DNA of 64,000 nucleotides from an uncultured Armatimonadota bacterium (GCA_903833215.1 CAILEM010000067.1:89873-153872); one strand, 5' to 3'. Shown: positions 52,832 to 62,545, numbered from the stretch's first letter. Notes: generated by a model not told the origin, from the letters alone. Program-made: numbers and translations.

Positions 52832-54730
52832 ATGGGCCCCCACGAGCCGAAATTGTCGATACACTATCCACAAATTGCGGTTGTTGGGTGCGGGTACAAC
52901 CTAACCTTGTTGCGCGAAACACTTCAGCTATTAGTCCAAGCCGCCGTCGATCAACTTATCGCATCGGGGGCATTTCCAGCCGACGTACGGAATCTGATCG
53001 AGATTTCGGACACGAAAAACCCTGATCACGGTGACTACGCGTGTAATTTTGCGCTGGTAGCTTCGAAAAAGATCGGCCAGCCTCCTCGCAAGATTGGCGA
53101 AATGCTCGCCGAAACACTGTTGGCCGATGTCGATTCGCCATTTGAGGCCATCGACATTGCTGGCCCAGGGTTTCTGAATCTCCGTCTCAAGCCAGCGTTT
53201 GTCGCAGGATTTCTCGTTGACATCTTGAAAGCGGGCGCGGAGCTCCCGGCCGCCAGACTGAGCAGTAGTCCAAGCCTAGGAAAAATCAACGTTGAGTTTG
53301 TTTCCGTCAATCCAAACGGCCCTATCACGGTTGGTTCAGGACGAGGTGCCGCATTTGGCGATGCGCTGGTTCGGGTGTTCCGAGCGGCTGGATATGATGT
53401 CGACCCTGAGTACTACATCAATGACGGCGTCAATTCGCAACAGATGAGGCTATTCGCCGAGTCCGTCAAGTCCTACGCGCTTTCTGAGCCTTTCCCTGAA
53501 AACGGCTACAAAGGCGAATACGTCAAGGATGTTGCCACCGACGTCGCCGCCAAGTTCCCAACCGAGGACCTCGCCAGTAAAGAAGTCGGCTGGTGGCAAG
53601 CTCGATCTCAAGAACTCATGATCGAGCGCCAAAGAAGTGATTTGGCTACGTTTGGAGTCGCCTTCAACAACTGGTTCTCCGAACAGTCCATGCACGACTC
53701 AGGACTCGTCACCGAGTCACTCGAAAAGTTGAAGGCCAATGGTTCGGCCGATGACGAGTGCTACCGCGCCGAAGTCGTTCGCGACGGCAAAGAAGAGCAT
53801 CTCGAACAGAAGCCTGAAGAAGCGGGCCCGCTTTGGCTCCGGTCTACGAAGTTTGGTGATGACAAAGACCGTGTCCTGCTCCGCTCCAACGGTAGGCCCG
53901 CCTACATCGCTGGCGACGTCGCCTATATGGAGAGCAAGCTGGGTCAGCGCAAATACGACAAGGCCTTCATCATTCTCGGGCCAGACCATCACGGCTACAT
54001 CCCACGAATGAACGCGGTGTGCAAGGCACTTGGCTACCCTGCCGAGAAATTCGAGATCATTATTTTCCAGATCGTGCGCTTCCTCAAAGAGGGCAAGCCC
54101 GCCCCCATGCGAAAGCGAGATGGCAACATCTACGAACTCCGCGACCTCATCGACGAGATCGGTGCGAACGCTGCCCCTAGCGCGACGAAAGAGGAGCAAC
54201 AGAGGGTCGGCCGAGACGTAGCCCGATTCTTCTATCTCATGCGGAGCCACGACACCCACATGGATTTCGACATCGACCTTGCCACCAAGCAAAGTGATGA
54301 GAACCCCGTGTTCTACGTCCAGTACGCCCACGCCCGAATCTGCAGCGTTCTCAACCGTGCAGCCGAATCTGGATTTGTGATAAATGCCGAGAGCGTGAAG
54401 CCAGAAGTCTACGAACTCCTCACGCATCCGCGAGAATTGGCACTCATCAAGAAGACCATGGACTTGCCGATGGAAGTCGCACGGTGCGCCAAAGACTATG
54501 GGGTCCACCGCCTGACAACCTATGCGGTTGAACTTGCACGCAGCTACCATCATTTTTACGATGCATGTCGAGTCATCCAAGCCGACCAACCGGAATTGAC
54601 GAAAGCACGTATTGCCGTATGTCAAGCCGTGGCCATCGGACTGAAAGCAACTTTTGAGCTACTTGGCATTAGCGCGCCAGAAAGGATGGACCGCGAAGCT
54701 CCCGCTCCAGTCGCAAATACTGAATCTTAG
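52832..54730 (+). CDS. argS: arginine--tRNA ligase with variant signature motifs
   Basis: A class I aminoacyl-tRNA synthetase of about 632 aa. It has the ArgRS-specific N-terminal additive domain (about residues 25-130), the catalytic fold, and the anticodon-binding domain (NPVFYVQYAHARICSVLNRA; LARSYHHFYDACRV). The usual HIGH motif (HVGH) reads TVGS in VNPNGPITVGSGRGAAFGDAL (short part), and the KMSKS region reads PMRKRDG instead of KMSKR. IILGPDHHGYIPRM and DVARFFYLMRSHDTHMDFD are well conserved. The ATG at 52832 gives a 25-residue N-terminal extension; the family would start near 52907 (TTG). A divergent 211-nt intergenic region separates it from pilB. Confidence 0.93.
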   Translation: MGPHEPKLSIHYPQIAVVGCGYNLTLLRETLQLLVQAAVDQLIASGAFPADVRNLIEISDTKNPDHGDYACNFALVASKKIGQPPRKIGEMLAETLLADVDSPFEAIDIAGPGFLNLRLKPAFVAGFLVDILKAGAELPAARLSSSPSLGKINVEFVSVNPNGPITVGSGRGAAFGDALVRVFRAAGYDVDPEYYINDGVNSQQMRLFAESVKSYALSEPFPENGYKGEYVKDVATDVAAKFPTEDLASKEVGWWQARSQELMIERQRSDLATFGVAFNNWFSEQSMHDSGLVTESLEKLKANGSADDECYRAEVVRDGKEEHLEQKPEEAGPLWLRSTKFGDDKDRVLLRSNGRPAYIAGDVAYMESKLGQRKYDKAFIILGPDHHGYIPRMNAVCKALGYPAEKFEIIIFQIVRFLKEGKPAPMRKRDGNIYELRDLIDEIGANAAPSATKEEQQRVGRDVARFFYLMRSHDTHMDFDIDLATKQSDENPVFYVQYAHARICSVLNRAAESGFVINAESVKPEVYELLTHPRELALIKKTMDLPMEVARCAKDYGVHRLTTYAVELARSYHHFYDACRVIQADQPELTKARIAVCQAVAIGLKATFELLGISAPERMDREAPAPVANTES

Positions 54731-54782
54731 GGCCGAACATCGGCAAAACCTGTCGTAAAGTGAATTCTGGAGACAAAGATCG

Positions 54783-55655
54783 ATGGCTTTTACACTCGCA
54801 GGTTTTGCCTTACTGCTCGCCGGCCAGGGCGTTGTTCAGGATTTACCGAAATTCTCCTATCTGGCGGCATACACACCGGGGCAGCGCGAGATTGCGCTCG
54901 GCCCGCTACCACAGTACGACGTGACGATGGAAGTTCGGTTCGAGAAGACCACGAACGCGGAATTCACGAAGACGAAAATCTACGGCGAGAGTCTCACCAG
55001 TTACTCGAAAGGGTATGTTCGATGGTCCTGCATCGACGGCAAGCTGTTCGATAAGCCCTGTCGCATCCTCAAGATGGATGGAATCACCAAAGGCGAAAAC
55101 CGCACAAGGATAAAAACCATCAGCTACGGATCGCGAAACACGACAACCTATTGGATCAGCCCCGAAGGAAAACTGCTTCGACAGTCCATCCAACTTCTTG
55201 ATCCCGAGGGTGTCCGGAACGCCGAGTGTATCTATTGGGCGGATCACATCGAGGTCTCCGTAGCGGATCGAAAGGGCAGAAGATCGTTTACCGTCTTTCC
55301 CAAAATCGACCTAAGTCTTCTTGACCTTCAGTTTAAGCCGATGCTCGACGGCGAGAAAGTCATCCTGCCGTTCAAGGAATATTACGTTTACAACCCATTC
55401 GAGGGGTCCTTTGACAAATACAAGGCCACGGTTGGCGGAAGCTTCCATGGCTCCTGGATGGCAACGAAATTTGATGGCACTCACGTGGACATCGAAGGTC
55501 CGGAGGGACGGGTGGTTGCCTACATCAGCAAGGAAGGAGACTTAATCAAAGTTGATTTGCCCAAGAACCATGCCCTCGTCTTGGACATGCTGCCTCATTC
55601 CCGCGATCCCTTTTACATCAAAACGTCTGGGGTCCATATCAAGACAGGAAGTTAG
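54783..55655 (+). CDS. exported protein of unknown function
   Basis: A 290-aa protein with an N-terminal hydrophobic segment ([16 protein letters not shown]) that looks like a short signal peptide, though it has no positive charge before the core. The rest is beta-rich: [51 protein letters not shown]. The late segment [11 protein letters not shown] is the strand-turn-strand of a surface-layer or LolA-like sandwich. I do not recognise a family. It lies 52 nt after argS with GGAGA 9 nt before ATG, and 71 nt before metK. It may be part of the argS transcript, without an obvious functional link. Confidence 0.65.
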   Translation: MAFTLAGFALLLAGQGVVQDLPKFSYLAAYTPGQREIALGPLPQYDVTMEVRFEKTTNAEFTKTKIYGESLTSYSKGYVRWSCIDGKLFDKPCRILKMDGITKGENRTRIKTISYGSRNTTTYWISPEGKLLRQSIQLLDPEGVRNAECIYWADHIEVSVADRKGRRSFTVFPKIDLSLLDLQFKPMLDGEKVILPFKEYYVYNPFEGSFDKYKATVGGSFHGSWMATKFDGTHVDIEGPEGRVVAYISKEGDLIKVDLPKNHALVLDMLPHSRDPFYIKTSGVHIKTGS

Positions 55656-55726
55656 GGTCACACGTAAGTGTTGACGTTATCAATCGCGGTTCTCATGTCC
55701 GGCGGGGTACCCTTTTCTGTTGGAAG

Positions 55727-56851
55727 ATGAGGATTTACACATCGGAAAGCGTCAGTGAGGGGCATCCCGACAAACTGGCTGATCAAATTTCGGACGCATT
55801 GCTTGATGCGTTTCTTGAGCAAGACGAAAAGAGCCGCGTGGCTATCGAAACGTTGCTCACTCGTGGCGTGGCCGTTGTTGCTGGTGAAGTAACGACCCAT
55901 GGCTATGTTGACGTCGCCCGAGTTGTCCGCAAAACGGTAACCGATGCGGGCTACACCGACACCGACCTAGGGTTCGATGGAAACACCTGCGGCGTCCTCG
56001 TTGCCATCCAAGGCCAGTCCTCGGATATCGCCATGGGCGTCGACGTCGGCGGAGCCGGTGACCAGGGCATGATGTTCGGCTATGCCACCGCCGAAACACC
56101 TGAGCTTATGCCGCTTCCGATCTCGATTGCGCACGCGCTGACACGCCAGGCTGCCTCCGTACGGCGTCGCCACCAGACGCTCGGCTTGCGCCCAGACGTA
56201 AAGAGCCAAGTTTCGGTCGAATACGACATCAACGGCAACCCGAAGCGAATCAACACCATCGTCGTCTCTGCCCAGCACTCGCCAACGCTTACGCAAGCCG
56301 GCGTTGAGGAGATCGTGCGATCGCGAATTATCGAGCCCGTGCTCGAAGCCTATCAGCAGTACGTGGATGGGCCGATCAACTACCATATCAACCCAACGGG
56401 CCAGTTCATCATTGGCGGGCCACAGGGTGATACGGGCGTGACGGGTCGAAAGATCATCGTCGACACCTACGGAGGACTTGCTCCTCACGGCGGTGGCGCA
56501 TTCTCCGGCAAAGATCCCACAAAGGTCGACCGATCGGCTGCCTACATGGCAAGATACATCGCGAAGAACATCGTCGCCGCAGGACTTGCCTCCCGCGCCG
56601 TCGTTCAGTTCGCCTATGCTATCGGCGTTGCCCAGCCCGTCGCGGTCAGTGTGGAGACATTCGGTACGCACACGATTGATCCAGAAGAGATCGAGAATCG
56701 CGTAAAGCAGCGATACGACCTTTCGCCAGCGGGGATTATCAAGCACCTTGACCTCCTCAAGATGCAGTACCTGCCCACCGCCAAGAACGGCCACTTTGGA
56801 AATGCGGCATTCCCTTGGGAAAGCACCAAGAACGCCGATCTCCTGAAATAG
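55727..56851 (+). CDS. metK: S-adenosylmethionine synthetase
   Basis: A 374-aa cytoplasmic enzyme forming AdoMet from methionine and ATP. The conserved segments are [20 protein letters not shown] (His and Asp for ATP/Mg), [12 protein letters not shown] (the MAT signature 1 loop), [10 protein letters not shown] with the preceding VRKTV, and [19 protein letters not shown] (signature 2). The length is typical (370-400). It lies just upstream of the partial methionine synthase and metF, a clear methionine/AdoMet cluster: MetF makes methyl-THF, MetH remakes methionine, MetK makes AdoMet, and MetH's activation domain in turn uses AdoMet. Confidence 0.97.
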   Translation: MRIYTSESVSEGHPDKLADQISDALLDAFLEQDEKSRVAIETLLTRGVAVVAGEVTTHGYVDVARVVRKTVTDAGYTDTDLGFDGNTCGVLVAIQGQSSDIAMGVDVGGAGDQGMMFGYATAETPELMPLPISIAHALTRQAASVRRRHQTLGLRPDVKSQVSVEYDINGNPKRINTIVVSAQHSPTLTQAGVEEIVRSRIIEPVLEAYQQYVDGPINYHINPTGQFIIGGPQGDTGVTGRKIIVDTYGGLAPHGGGAFSGKDPTKVDRSAAYMARYIAKNIVAAGLASRAVVQFAYAIGVAQPVAVSVETFGTHTIDPEEIENRVKQRYDLSPAGIIKHLDLLKMQYLPTAKNGHFGNAAFPWESTKNADLLK

Positions 56852-56859
56852 CGTCAAAT

Positions 56860-56887
56860 CCCTCGCGCTCACTTTTGGGCGCGAGGG
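56860..56887 (+). terminator. hairpin between metK and metH
   Basis: A perfect 9-bp GC-rich stem, CCCTCGCGC (56860-56868) with GCGCGAGGG (56879-56887), and a 10-nt loop. No U tract follows, so termination is doubtful. It may act as a stabilising or attenuating hairpin. It does not fit a SAM riboswitch. Confidence 0.45.
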
Positions 56888-56908
56888 TTACGCTGGATAC
56901 CTTTTTCA

Positions 56909-58630
56909 TTGACGAACCCTTCCAACCCAAACCCGCCTGACCAGGAACTCGTTTGCAGTTACGATCCTTTGATCGAGCTTATGGCTCGGTTCGAAAACGT
57001 AAAAGCCTCAAGCACCTCAACCAATCCATTTGAAGGTTTGAGTGTTGACGATGTACTCAAGAAGCACATCGTTGATGGCATCAAGAAGAACCTGGAAGAC
57101 CATCTTGCCGACGCCCTGAAGATCCACACCCCGTTGGAGATCATCAACGACGTCCTTCTCGACGGTATGAAGACGGTCGGCGAGCTGTTCGGCTCGGGAA
57201 AGATGCAACTTCCCTTCGTGCTGCAAAGCGCTGAGGTGATGAAAGCTGCCGTCCGCCACCTAGAACCCCTTATGGAGAAGGTAGAGGGATCGGAAAAAGG
57301 CTCGATTTTGCTCGCCACCGTCGCCGGCGACGTTCACGATATCGGAAAAAACCTTGTCGACATCATCTTGTCGAATAACGGTTACCGTGTCGTCAACATC
57401 GGCATCAAGCAGCCCATCAATGCGATTGTTGATAAGACCATCGAATCGAAGTGCCAGGTCATCGGGCTTAGCGGACTCCTTGTGAAGAGCACTCTCGTCA
57501 TGCGTGACAATCTCCTCGAGTTAAACGCGAGAGGATTGAGCTCCTACCCAGTGATTCTCGGTGGCGCTGCCCTCACCCGGGCTTATGTCGAGCAAGACCT
57601 CAGCGAGATTTATGACGGAAAGGTTCACTACGCCAAGGATGCGTTTGAAGGATTGCGCCTCATGGCCGAGATTGCTGAGGGCAAAGAGCCGGCTCCAGCA
57701 ACACCCGACGCTCCCTACGTGCTCACCGAAGACGAGGTGTATGACACCGTCCGCGTGAAGAGCCATCGTACCGATGAACTGGATCCCGAGTTGTACGCTT
57801 ACACAGGGGTACGTAGCGATGTCGTCCCCGTTGCCGAGATTCCTCGCATGCCCTTCTTTGGGGCAAAGCGGCACATCAAGTTCGACATCTTTGAGCTCTA
57901 CAAGTACATCAACCCAATCGCCCTGTTCCGGGGCCAATGGCAATTCAAAAGGCCAGAGGGGATGGGGAATATCGAATTTAACCAGTGGATCGATGAGACG
58001 GCGACGCCGATCTTCGATCGTCTGAAGCGCGAACTGGGTTCGGTTCTCAAGCCCAAGGTGAAGTGGGGATACTTCCCTTGCTCAAGCTCTGGCAACCATC
58101 TGATCATCTATCGCGACGACCTCAAAACGGAGTGGCTCCGATTCAACTTTCCTCGTCAGAGGGATGGCCGAAGGCAGTGCATCACCGATTTCTTCAATCC
58201 TTCCGAAGATCGGGCAACCGACGTCGTTGGATTTCAGATCGTGACGGTCGGCTCGGGGATTTCCGAGTTGGAAAGGAAACTATTCGCCCAAGGCGAGTTC
58301 CAGGACTACCTATTCGTTCACGGCATGGGTGTGGAAACGGCCGAAGCTCTGGCCGAGTACTGGCACAAGCAGATGCGACTCGAACTCGGGATTGGCGACC
58401 AAGAACCCGATGAGATGCGACTTTTGTTCAGCGCCAAATACCATGGGGCTCGCTATTCGTTTGGCTATCCGGCGTGTCCGAATCTTGAGGACCAAACCAA
58501 GCTGTTCGAACTGCTCAATCCCAAGGACATCGGTATCGAGTTGAGCGAAGAGTTCATGCTCGTCCCCGAGCAGTCGACGAGCGCCATCCTTGTCCACCAT
58601 CCTGACGCGAAATATTTCAACGTCAAGTAG
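56909..58630 (+). CDS. metH: methionine synthase C-terminal modules only (cap, B12-binding and AdoMet activation domains)
   Basis: A 573-aa protein that lacks the homocysteine and methyl-THF (pterin) domains of MetH. Residues about 45-115 are the helical cap (ALKIHTPLEIINDVLLDGMK); about 120-250 is the B12-binding Rossmann domain with GDVHDIGKNLVDIIL, the DxHxxG cobalt-ligand motif, SGLLVKSTLVM and VILGGAALT. Residues about 310-573 are the AdoMet-binding reactivation domain (KWGYFPCSSSGNHL, RYSFGYPACPNLEDQ, PEAKYF-like HPDAKYFNVK). Full MetH is about 1200 aa. The other domains must be encoded elsewhere or missing. It lies between metK and metF. The TTG start at 56909 is poor; an ATG at 56981 is an alternative. 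Confidence 0.9.
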   Translation: MTNPSNPNPPDQELVCSYDPLIELMARFENVKASSTSTNPFEGLSVDDVLKKHIVDGIKKNLEDHLADALKIHTPLEIINDVLLDGMKTVGELFGSGKMQLPFVLQSAEVMKAAVRHLEPLMEKVEGSEKGSILLATVAGDVHDIGKNLVDIILSNNGYRVVNIGIKQPINAIVDKTIESKCQVIGLSGLLVKSTLVMRDNLLELNARGLSSYPVILGGAALTRAYVEQDLSEIYDGKVHYAKDAFEGLRLMAEIAEGKEPAPATPDAPYVLTEDEVYDTVRVKSHRTDELDPELYAYTGVRSDVVPVAEIPRMPFFGAKRHIKFDIFELYKYINPIALFRGQWQFKRPEGMGNIEFNQWIDETATPIFDRLKRELGSVLKPKVKWGYFPCSSSGNHLIIYRDDLKTEWLRFNFPRQRDGRRQCITDFFNPSEDRATDVVGFQIVTVGSGISELERKLFAQGEFQDYLFVHGMGVETAEALAEYWHKQMRLELGIGDQEPDEMRLLFSAKYHGARYSFGYPACPNLEDQTKLFELLNPKDIGIELSEEFMLVPEQSTSAILVHHPDAKYFNVK

Positions 58631-58752
58631 ACGTTCCTCATTCGATCATGAAGACTCCGGCTCACGTTCCGTTCGGATTGGCGATTTCGGGCTCACGCCA
58701 ACCTTCAAAAGCGATCTGCGGGATCCAAACCGCCCCATAATAGGCACTTCAT

Positions 58753-59628
58753 ATGCGTATTTCGAATCTGCTGGGAGGAACTTCGCCGACGCTCTCCTTC
58801 GAGTTCTTTCCTCCGAAGACGGATGTCGGACGAGAGAGTTTGCTCCGCGCGATTGATCGCCTCTCCCAGGTGAAGCCCGACTTCGTGTCGGTTACTTACG
58901 GGGCGGGCGGCAGCACTCGCGAACTTAGTTTTGAAATCTGCCGGGAAATCATGCCGCATATCGCGGGTGAAGTGATGTCCCATCTCACCTGCATGGGTCA
59001 CTCCAAAGCCGAGATCGGCGAGATCGCGGAACTCCTGTGGGAGTCGGGGATCGTGAACATCATGGCGCTAAGGGGAGATCCCCCAAAGGATGGCGTCGAC
59101 CCGAATTTCGTCGCCGAGTTCGAGTTCGCCCAAGATCTGATGGCATTTTTGACTGCTCACCACAAGTTCTGTCTGGGTGGGGGTTGTTATCCAGAAGGGC
59201 ATCCCATGACTCCCGACATCGCCGAAGGAATTGAGCACCTCAAGTTCAAGATGGATGCTGGCTGCGAATTCCTCGTCACCAATGTTTTCTTCGACAACGA
59301 CAGCTATTTCCAATTCGTCGACATGGCAAAGCGAGCGGGAGTGAATGTCCCGATTCTGCCCGGCATCATGCCCATCACCGGATTTGATCAACTTGATCGC
59401 TTTGAACACAGATTCGGTGTCCGAATCCCCACCGCGCTCCGAAGCTCGGTGAGCGCTCATGAAGGCGACGAAGCGGCGGTTGGGCAAGCCGGTATCGATT
59501 GGGCCATTGAGCAGTGCCGTCAGTTGCTTGCAGCAGGTGCACCCGGAATCCATTTTTACACCTTGAATAAGTCGATATCGACCCTCAAGATTTGTCTCGA
59601 ACTCGGGCTGACAGGCACGGGTAGTTAG
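58753..59628 (+). CDS. metF: methylenetetrahydrofolate reductase
   Basis: A 291-aa flavoenzyme reducing 5,10-methylene-THF to 5-methyl-THF, the methyl donor for methionine synthase. It has the MTHFR barrel: LSFEFFPPKTDVG (conserved Glu and the PPK loop), VSVTYGAGGSTRELSFEI, HLTCMGHSKAEI, IMALRGDPPKDG and GGCYPEGHP, with NVFFDNDSYFQFVDMAKRAG and LPGIMPITGFDQL. The length is typical of bacterial MetF (about 290). It follows the B12 half of methionine synthase by 122 nt. It completes the methyl-transfer cluster with metK and the partial metH. Confidence 0.95.
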   Translation: MRISNLLGGTSPTLSFEFFPPKTDVGRESLLRAIDRLSQVKPDFVSVTYGAGGSTRELSFEICREIMPHIAGEVMSHLTCMGHSKAEIGEIAELLWESGIVNIMALRGDPPKDGVDPNFVAEFEFAQDLMAFLTAHHKFCLGGGCYPEGHPMTPDIAEGIEHLKFKMDAGCEFLVTNVFFDNDSYFQFVDMAKRAGVNVPILPGIMPITGFDQLDRFEHRFGVRIPTALRSSVSAHEGDEAAVGQAGIDWAIEQCRQLLAAGAPGIHFYTLNKSISTLKICLELGLTGTGS

Positions 59629-59640
59629 CTAGGAGCCTAG

Positions 59641-59664
59641 GGCTGTCGGGCACGATCGACAGCC
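59641..59664 (+). terminator. hairpin after metF
   Basis: A perfect 8-bp stem GGCTGTCG (59641-59648) with CGACAGCC (59657-59664) and an 8-nt loop. No U tract follows. It lies directly before the galE -10 and probably marks the end of the metF transcript, though weakly. Confidence 0.45.
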
Positions 59665-59673
59665 TGAACTCAG

Positions 59674-59679
59674 TATAAT
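59674..59679 (+). promoter_or_regulatory. -10 element for galE
   Basis: A perfect TATAAT. The expected -35 position (59651-59656, CACGAT) is poor and lies inside the preceding hairpin. A leader of about 65 nt would end in a strong AAGGGAG Shine-Dalgarno just before the galE ATG at 59751. Confidence 0.5.
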
Positions 59680-59750
59680 TTGGGGTGGAGCAAGGGGTGG
59701 CGAGCGGTCGAATTTCAGCAGAACCGCGCAACGCCTAGCAAGGGAGACAA

Positions 59751-60731
59751 ATGAATATTCTAGTTACAGGTGCCGCAGGCTACATTGGATCCGTCGTTTC
59801 CGAACGACTTATTAGCGAAGGTCACACCGTTTACGGCATCGACAACTACGATAACAGCAAGCCCGGCGGCGCATACCCCGGCGTTAACTTCACCGAGGGC
59901 TCGATTCTCGAGCGAGAGTGGCTCATCGACTATGTGGCCGAAAATCCCGTCGACGCCGTATTCCACTTCGCCGCTGAAGCGCTCATCCCGATTTCGATGG
60001 CAGACCCCGGTCGTGCCTTCCACAAAAACATCACGGGAAGCATCAACCTTGCCGAAGCGATGATCAAGAACAACGTCAAAAACTTGATCTTCTCCTCAAC
60101 GGCGGCATGTTACGGCACACCAAGAAATATCCCGATCAAGGAAGACGATCCGCTTGATCCGATCAACCCCTACGGCGAATCCAAGCTGGCCTTCGAGCGA
60201 ATGCTGCCTTGGTATGCAAGCGCCCACGGACTGCGACACGTCTCACTTCGATACTTCAACGCCTGCGGAGCGACCGAGTCTCGCGGCGAAGACCGCGTTT
60301 ACGAGAACCACATTATTCCGATCGCCCTTGAAGCCATCATGGGCAAGCGCGATCACTTCTCGGTCTTTGGGACGAAATATCCGACTCCAGACGGAACCTG
60401 CGTGCGCGACTATGTTCACGTGAGTGACATCGCCGAAGCCCACATCCTCGCGTTGAAGGAAATGGACATCGCAAACGGTAAGGCGTATAGCCTGGGAAGC
60501 GGCAAGGGTTACTCCGTGCTTGAACTCATCGAATCGGTGCGACGCGTTACCGGCAAGGATCTGAAAGTCGTGATGGGCGATATCCGCCCCGGCGACCCGG
60601 CAACCCTCATTGCCAGCTATGAAAAGATCCATACCGATCTCGGCTGGGAGCCTAAGATCCCAGAACTTGACGATATGGTCGAATCCGCCTATAAATGGCG
60701 TGTTGCCCATCCAAATGGCTACGTAGTTTAG
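59751..60731 (+). CDS. galE: UDP-glucose 4-epimerase
   Basis: A 326-aa short-chain dehydrogenase-type epimerase (UDP-glucose to UDP-galactose, or the N-acetyl forms). It has the NAD-binding GAAGYIGSVV (GxxGxxG), the catalytic YGESKLAFE (YxxxK), a Ser/Thr in IFSSTAACYG, and the substrate-binding RYFNACGA. The C-terminal part has PDGTCVRDYVHVSDIAEAH and GSGKGYSVLE. The length matches GalE. A strong SD (AAGGGAG) precedes the ATG. It lies 9 nt upstream of the GH-like lipoprotein, so the two may be one transcript. Confidence 0.95.
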   Translation: MNILVTGAAGYIGSVVSERLISEGHTVYGIDNYDNSKPGGAYPGVNFTEGSILEREWLIDYVAENPVDAVFHFAAEALIPISMADPGRAFHKNITGSINLAEAMIKNNVKNLIFSSTAACYGTPRNIPIKEDDPLDPINPYGESKLAFERMLPWYASAHGLRHVSLRYFNACGATESRGEDRVYENHIIPIALEAIMGKRDHFSVFGTKYPTPDGTCVRDYVHVSDIAEAHILALKEMDIANGKAYSLGSGKGYSVLELIESVRRVTGKDLKVVMGDIRPGDPATLIASYEKIHTDLGWEPKIPELDDMVESAYKWRVAHPNGYVV

Positions 60732-60740
60732 AAGAGAGTC

Positions 60741-62429
60741 ATGTTAACCCTTGGTCTGGCAACGATCATTCTCGGCTGCGGATCTCCGGCGGGCCACGCC
60801 AACCGTATGGAGACCTCGTACCGGTGGTTTATGTGCTCTTCGGACCTCCAGAAGCCGCAAGGGGCCGAGCAGACCATTAAGGCGATCGAGACCGCCAGTG
60901 CCGCTGGCTATAACGGAGTCCTGCTTGATGAAGTGGGATTCCGTAGTCTCAAAACCATCAGCCCTGCCTACCTAAACTCGATCCAGCAGGTGATGAGTGC
61001 GGCCAAGCGTCATAACCTTGAGCTGATTCCGGTAGTCGGTAAATTGGGTGCGGCGCAGGACTACCTCGACCGAAATCCATCGCTCGTGGAGTCCTCTCCC
61101 TATTTCGGCTCCCGTTTCATCGCGGCGGGTGGAATGCTCCGCACGATGGAGCCGCCGATTCCCATCGTCAACGGTAGTTTTGAAGCCTTTCTGGCCGACA
61201 TCCCTGCCACGTTCAAAGCTTCCCACCAATCCGATGTGATTGTTGCCCAGGATACGGCTGAACATCACAGCGGAGGTTCCAGCCTAAGGGTCGATGGTCA
61301 GCCTTCAAGTCAACGCGGCCGAGGCGGCGAGAACATCGAGCAGCCTTTGGTTCTAAAGCCGTGGCATCAATATCGACTTAGCCTGTGGACAAAGGCAAAA
61401 GCACCCGGCGCATCGGCGGTGTATCTCAATGCCTTTTCCTATCTGGGCAAACAGGTCGGCTCGGTGCAATGCCAACTCGGCGCGGATTGGACGAGAAACG
61501 ACTTGGTTTTCAACAGCCTTGGCGAAGTGCCGATCAAGGCAACGATTAACGTCCAGTCGGCACACGGCGCGAATGTTTGGATCGATGACCTTGCTATTGA
61601 GGACGTTGCCCTCATGAATATCACGCACCGGGATGACTGTCAAGTCGTCATCAAAGGTGAAGATGGAGTGGTTTATAGCGAGGGCCTCGACGTGTTGAAA
61701 ATCGTCGATCCCGAGCATCAGAAGCCCGGCGGTCCTGGCCACTTCGACCTCACTCACATGCCTCCCGTGCCGGTGATCCCCCCGAATTCACGCATCCACG
61801 AGGGCCAGATCGTCAACATCGACTACTACGCGGCGCTCATCGATGGCGGACCTCCAACTATCTGCCCAAAGGAGCCGAAATCGCGTGCGATGATGAATGA
61901 AGAGATGCAGAGGGTGTTCAGCCTGCTCCATCCCCACTTCGTCCTTGTTGGAGTCGATGATGTACGAACCCTGGGTTGGGACCCTGGTTGCGAGACGGTT
62001 GGCGGCCCTGCCGGCGGAATCCTTGCCGGGTTTGTGCGCGATGAGATCGATTTGGCGAAGAAGTTCGATTCAAAGGTCCAGGTCGTCACCTTCAGCGACA
62101 TGTTCGACCCCTACGGCAACGCAAGGGAACCGTACTTCATGGCACGAGGTGGCACGGAAGACTCCGCCCACGGCCTGCCCAAGGACACGATCATCCTGAA
62201 CGACAACTACCTGCAGTCCAAAGAGAGCCTCGGCTTCTTTGCCCGCAATGGGTTCAGTCAGGTTGTCCTCGGTTACTGCGACAAAGCCGAAGGCGTGCTC
62301 GCCATCGACCAGTGGCAGAAAAACGCCGCCGGCCTCCCCGGCATCAAAGGATTCGGCTACGCCACATACCTAAACGACTTCTCAAGTCTCGCAGAATTCG
62401 CCCACACCGCCCTCAGCGTCACTCCGTAG
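60741..62429 (+). CDS. lipoprotein with glycoside-hydrolase-like barrel and an inserted carbohydrate-binding-like domain
   Basis: A 562-aa protein with a lipoprotein signal at the start (hydrophobic TLGLATIILGC, lipobox LGC at about residues 11-13), so it should be membrane-anchored. Residues about 30-115 and about 350-560 have a TIM-barrel rhythm (AAGYNGVLLDEVGFRSL, NLELIPVVGK, VLVGVDDVRTLGWD, FGYATYLNDF). Between them, residues about 135-300 look like a beta-sandwich of the CBM4/9 type (NGSFEAFLADIP, SLRVDGQPSSQRGR, YRLSLWTKAKAPGAS). I do not recognise a specific GH family and cannot place the catalytic acids with certainty. It lies 9 nt after galE, consistent with sugar metabolism. Confidence 0.7.
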   Translation: MLTLGLATIILGCGSPAGHANRMETSYRWFMCSSDLQKPQGAEQTIKAIETASAAGYNGVLLDEVGFRSLKTISPAYLNSIQQVMSAAKRHNLELIPVVGKLGAAQDYLDRNPSLVESSPYFGSRFIAAGGMLRTMEPPIPIVNGSFEAFLADIPATFKASHQSDVIVAQDTAEHHSGGSSLRVDGQPSSQRGRGGENIEQPLVLKPWHQYRLSLWTKAKAPGASAVYLNAFSYLGKQVGSVQCQLGADWTRNDLVFNSLGEVPIKATINVQSAHGANVWIDDLAIEDVALMNITHRDDCQVVIKGEDGVVYSEGLDVLKIVDPEHQKPGGPGHFDLTHMPPVPVIPPNSRIHEGQIVNIDYYAALIDGGPPTICPKEPKSRAMMNEEMQRVFSLLHPHFVLVGVDDVRTLGWDPGCETVGGPAGGILAGFVRDEIDLAKKFDSKVQVVTFSDMFDPYGNAREPYFMARGGTEDSAHGLPKDTIILNDNYLQSKESLGFFARNGFSQVVLGYCDKAEGVLAIDQWQKNAAGLPGIKGFGYATYLNDFSSLAEFAHTALSVTP

Positions 62430-62545
62430 TAGGGATATAAATCCTGGACCACCACTAGCTAGTTCGGAAGGGAGGCGTACAAGCCGGGAGGGCGAATTGA
62501 GCCCCGGGTTGGCCTGCATCTGCCAATATCTCGCATGTAAGTGCC

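Noticed and set aside
53717..54625. Long open frame (302 codons) on the minus strand opposite argS
   Set aside because: It lies fully antisense to the well-conserved argS coding region; its translation is Val/Asp/His-rich without motifs, a typical shadow of codon bias.
55967..56872. Long open frame (301 codons) on the minus strand opposite metK
   Set aside because: Antisense shadow of metK; no domain, no ribosome site, and metK is certain.
56852..56908. Possible SAM riboswitch upstream of metH
   Set aside because: Only one simple 9-bp hairpin is present in 57 nt; a SAM riboswitch needs a four-way junction of about 100 nt or a recognisable pseudoknot.
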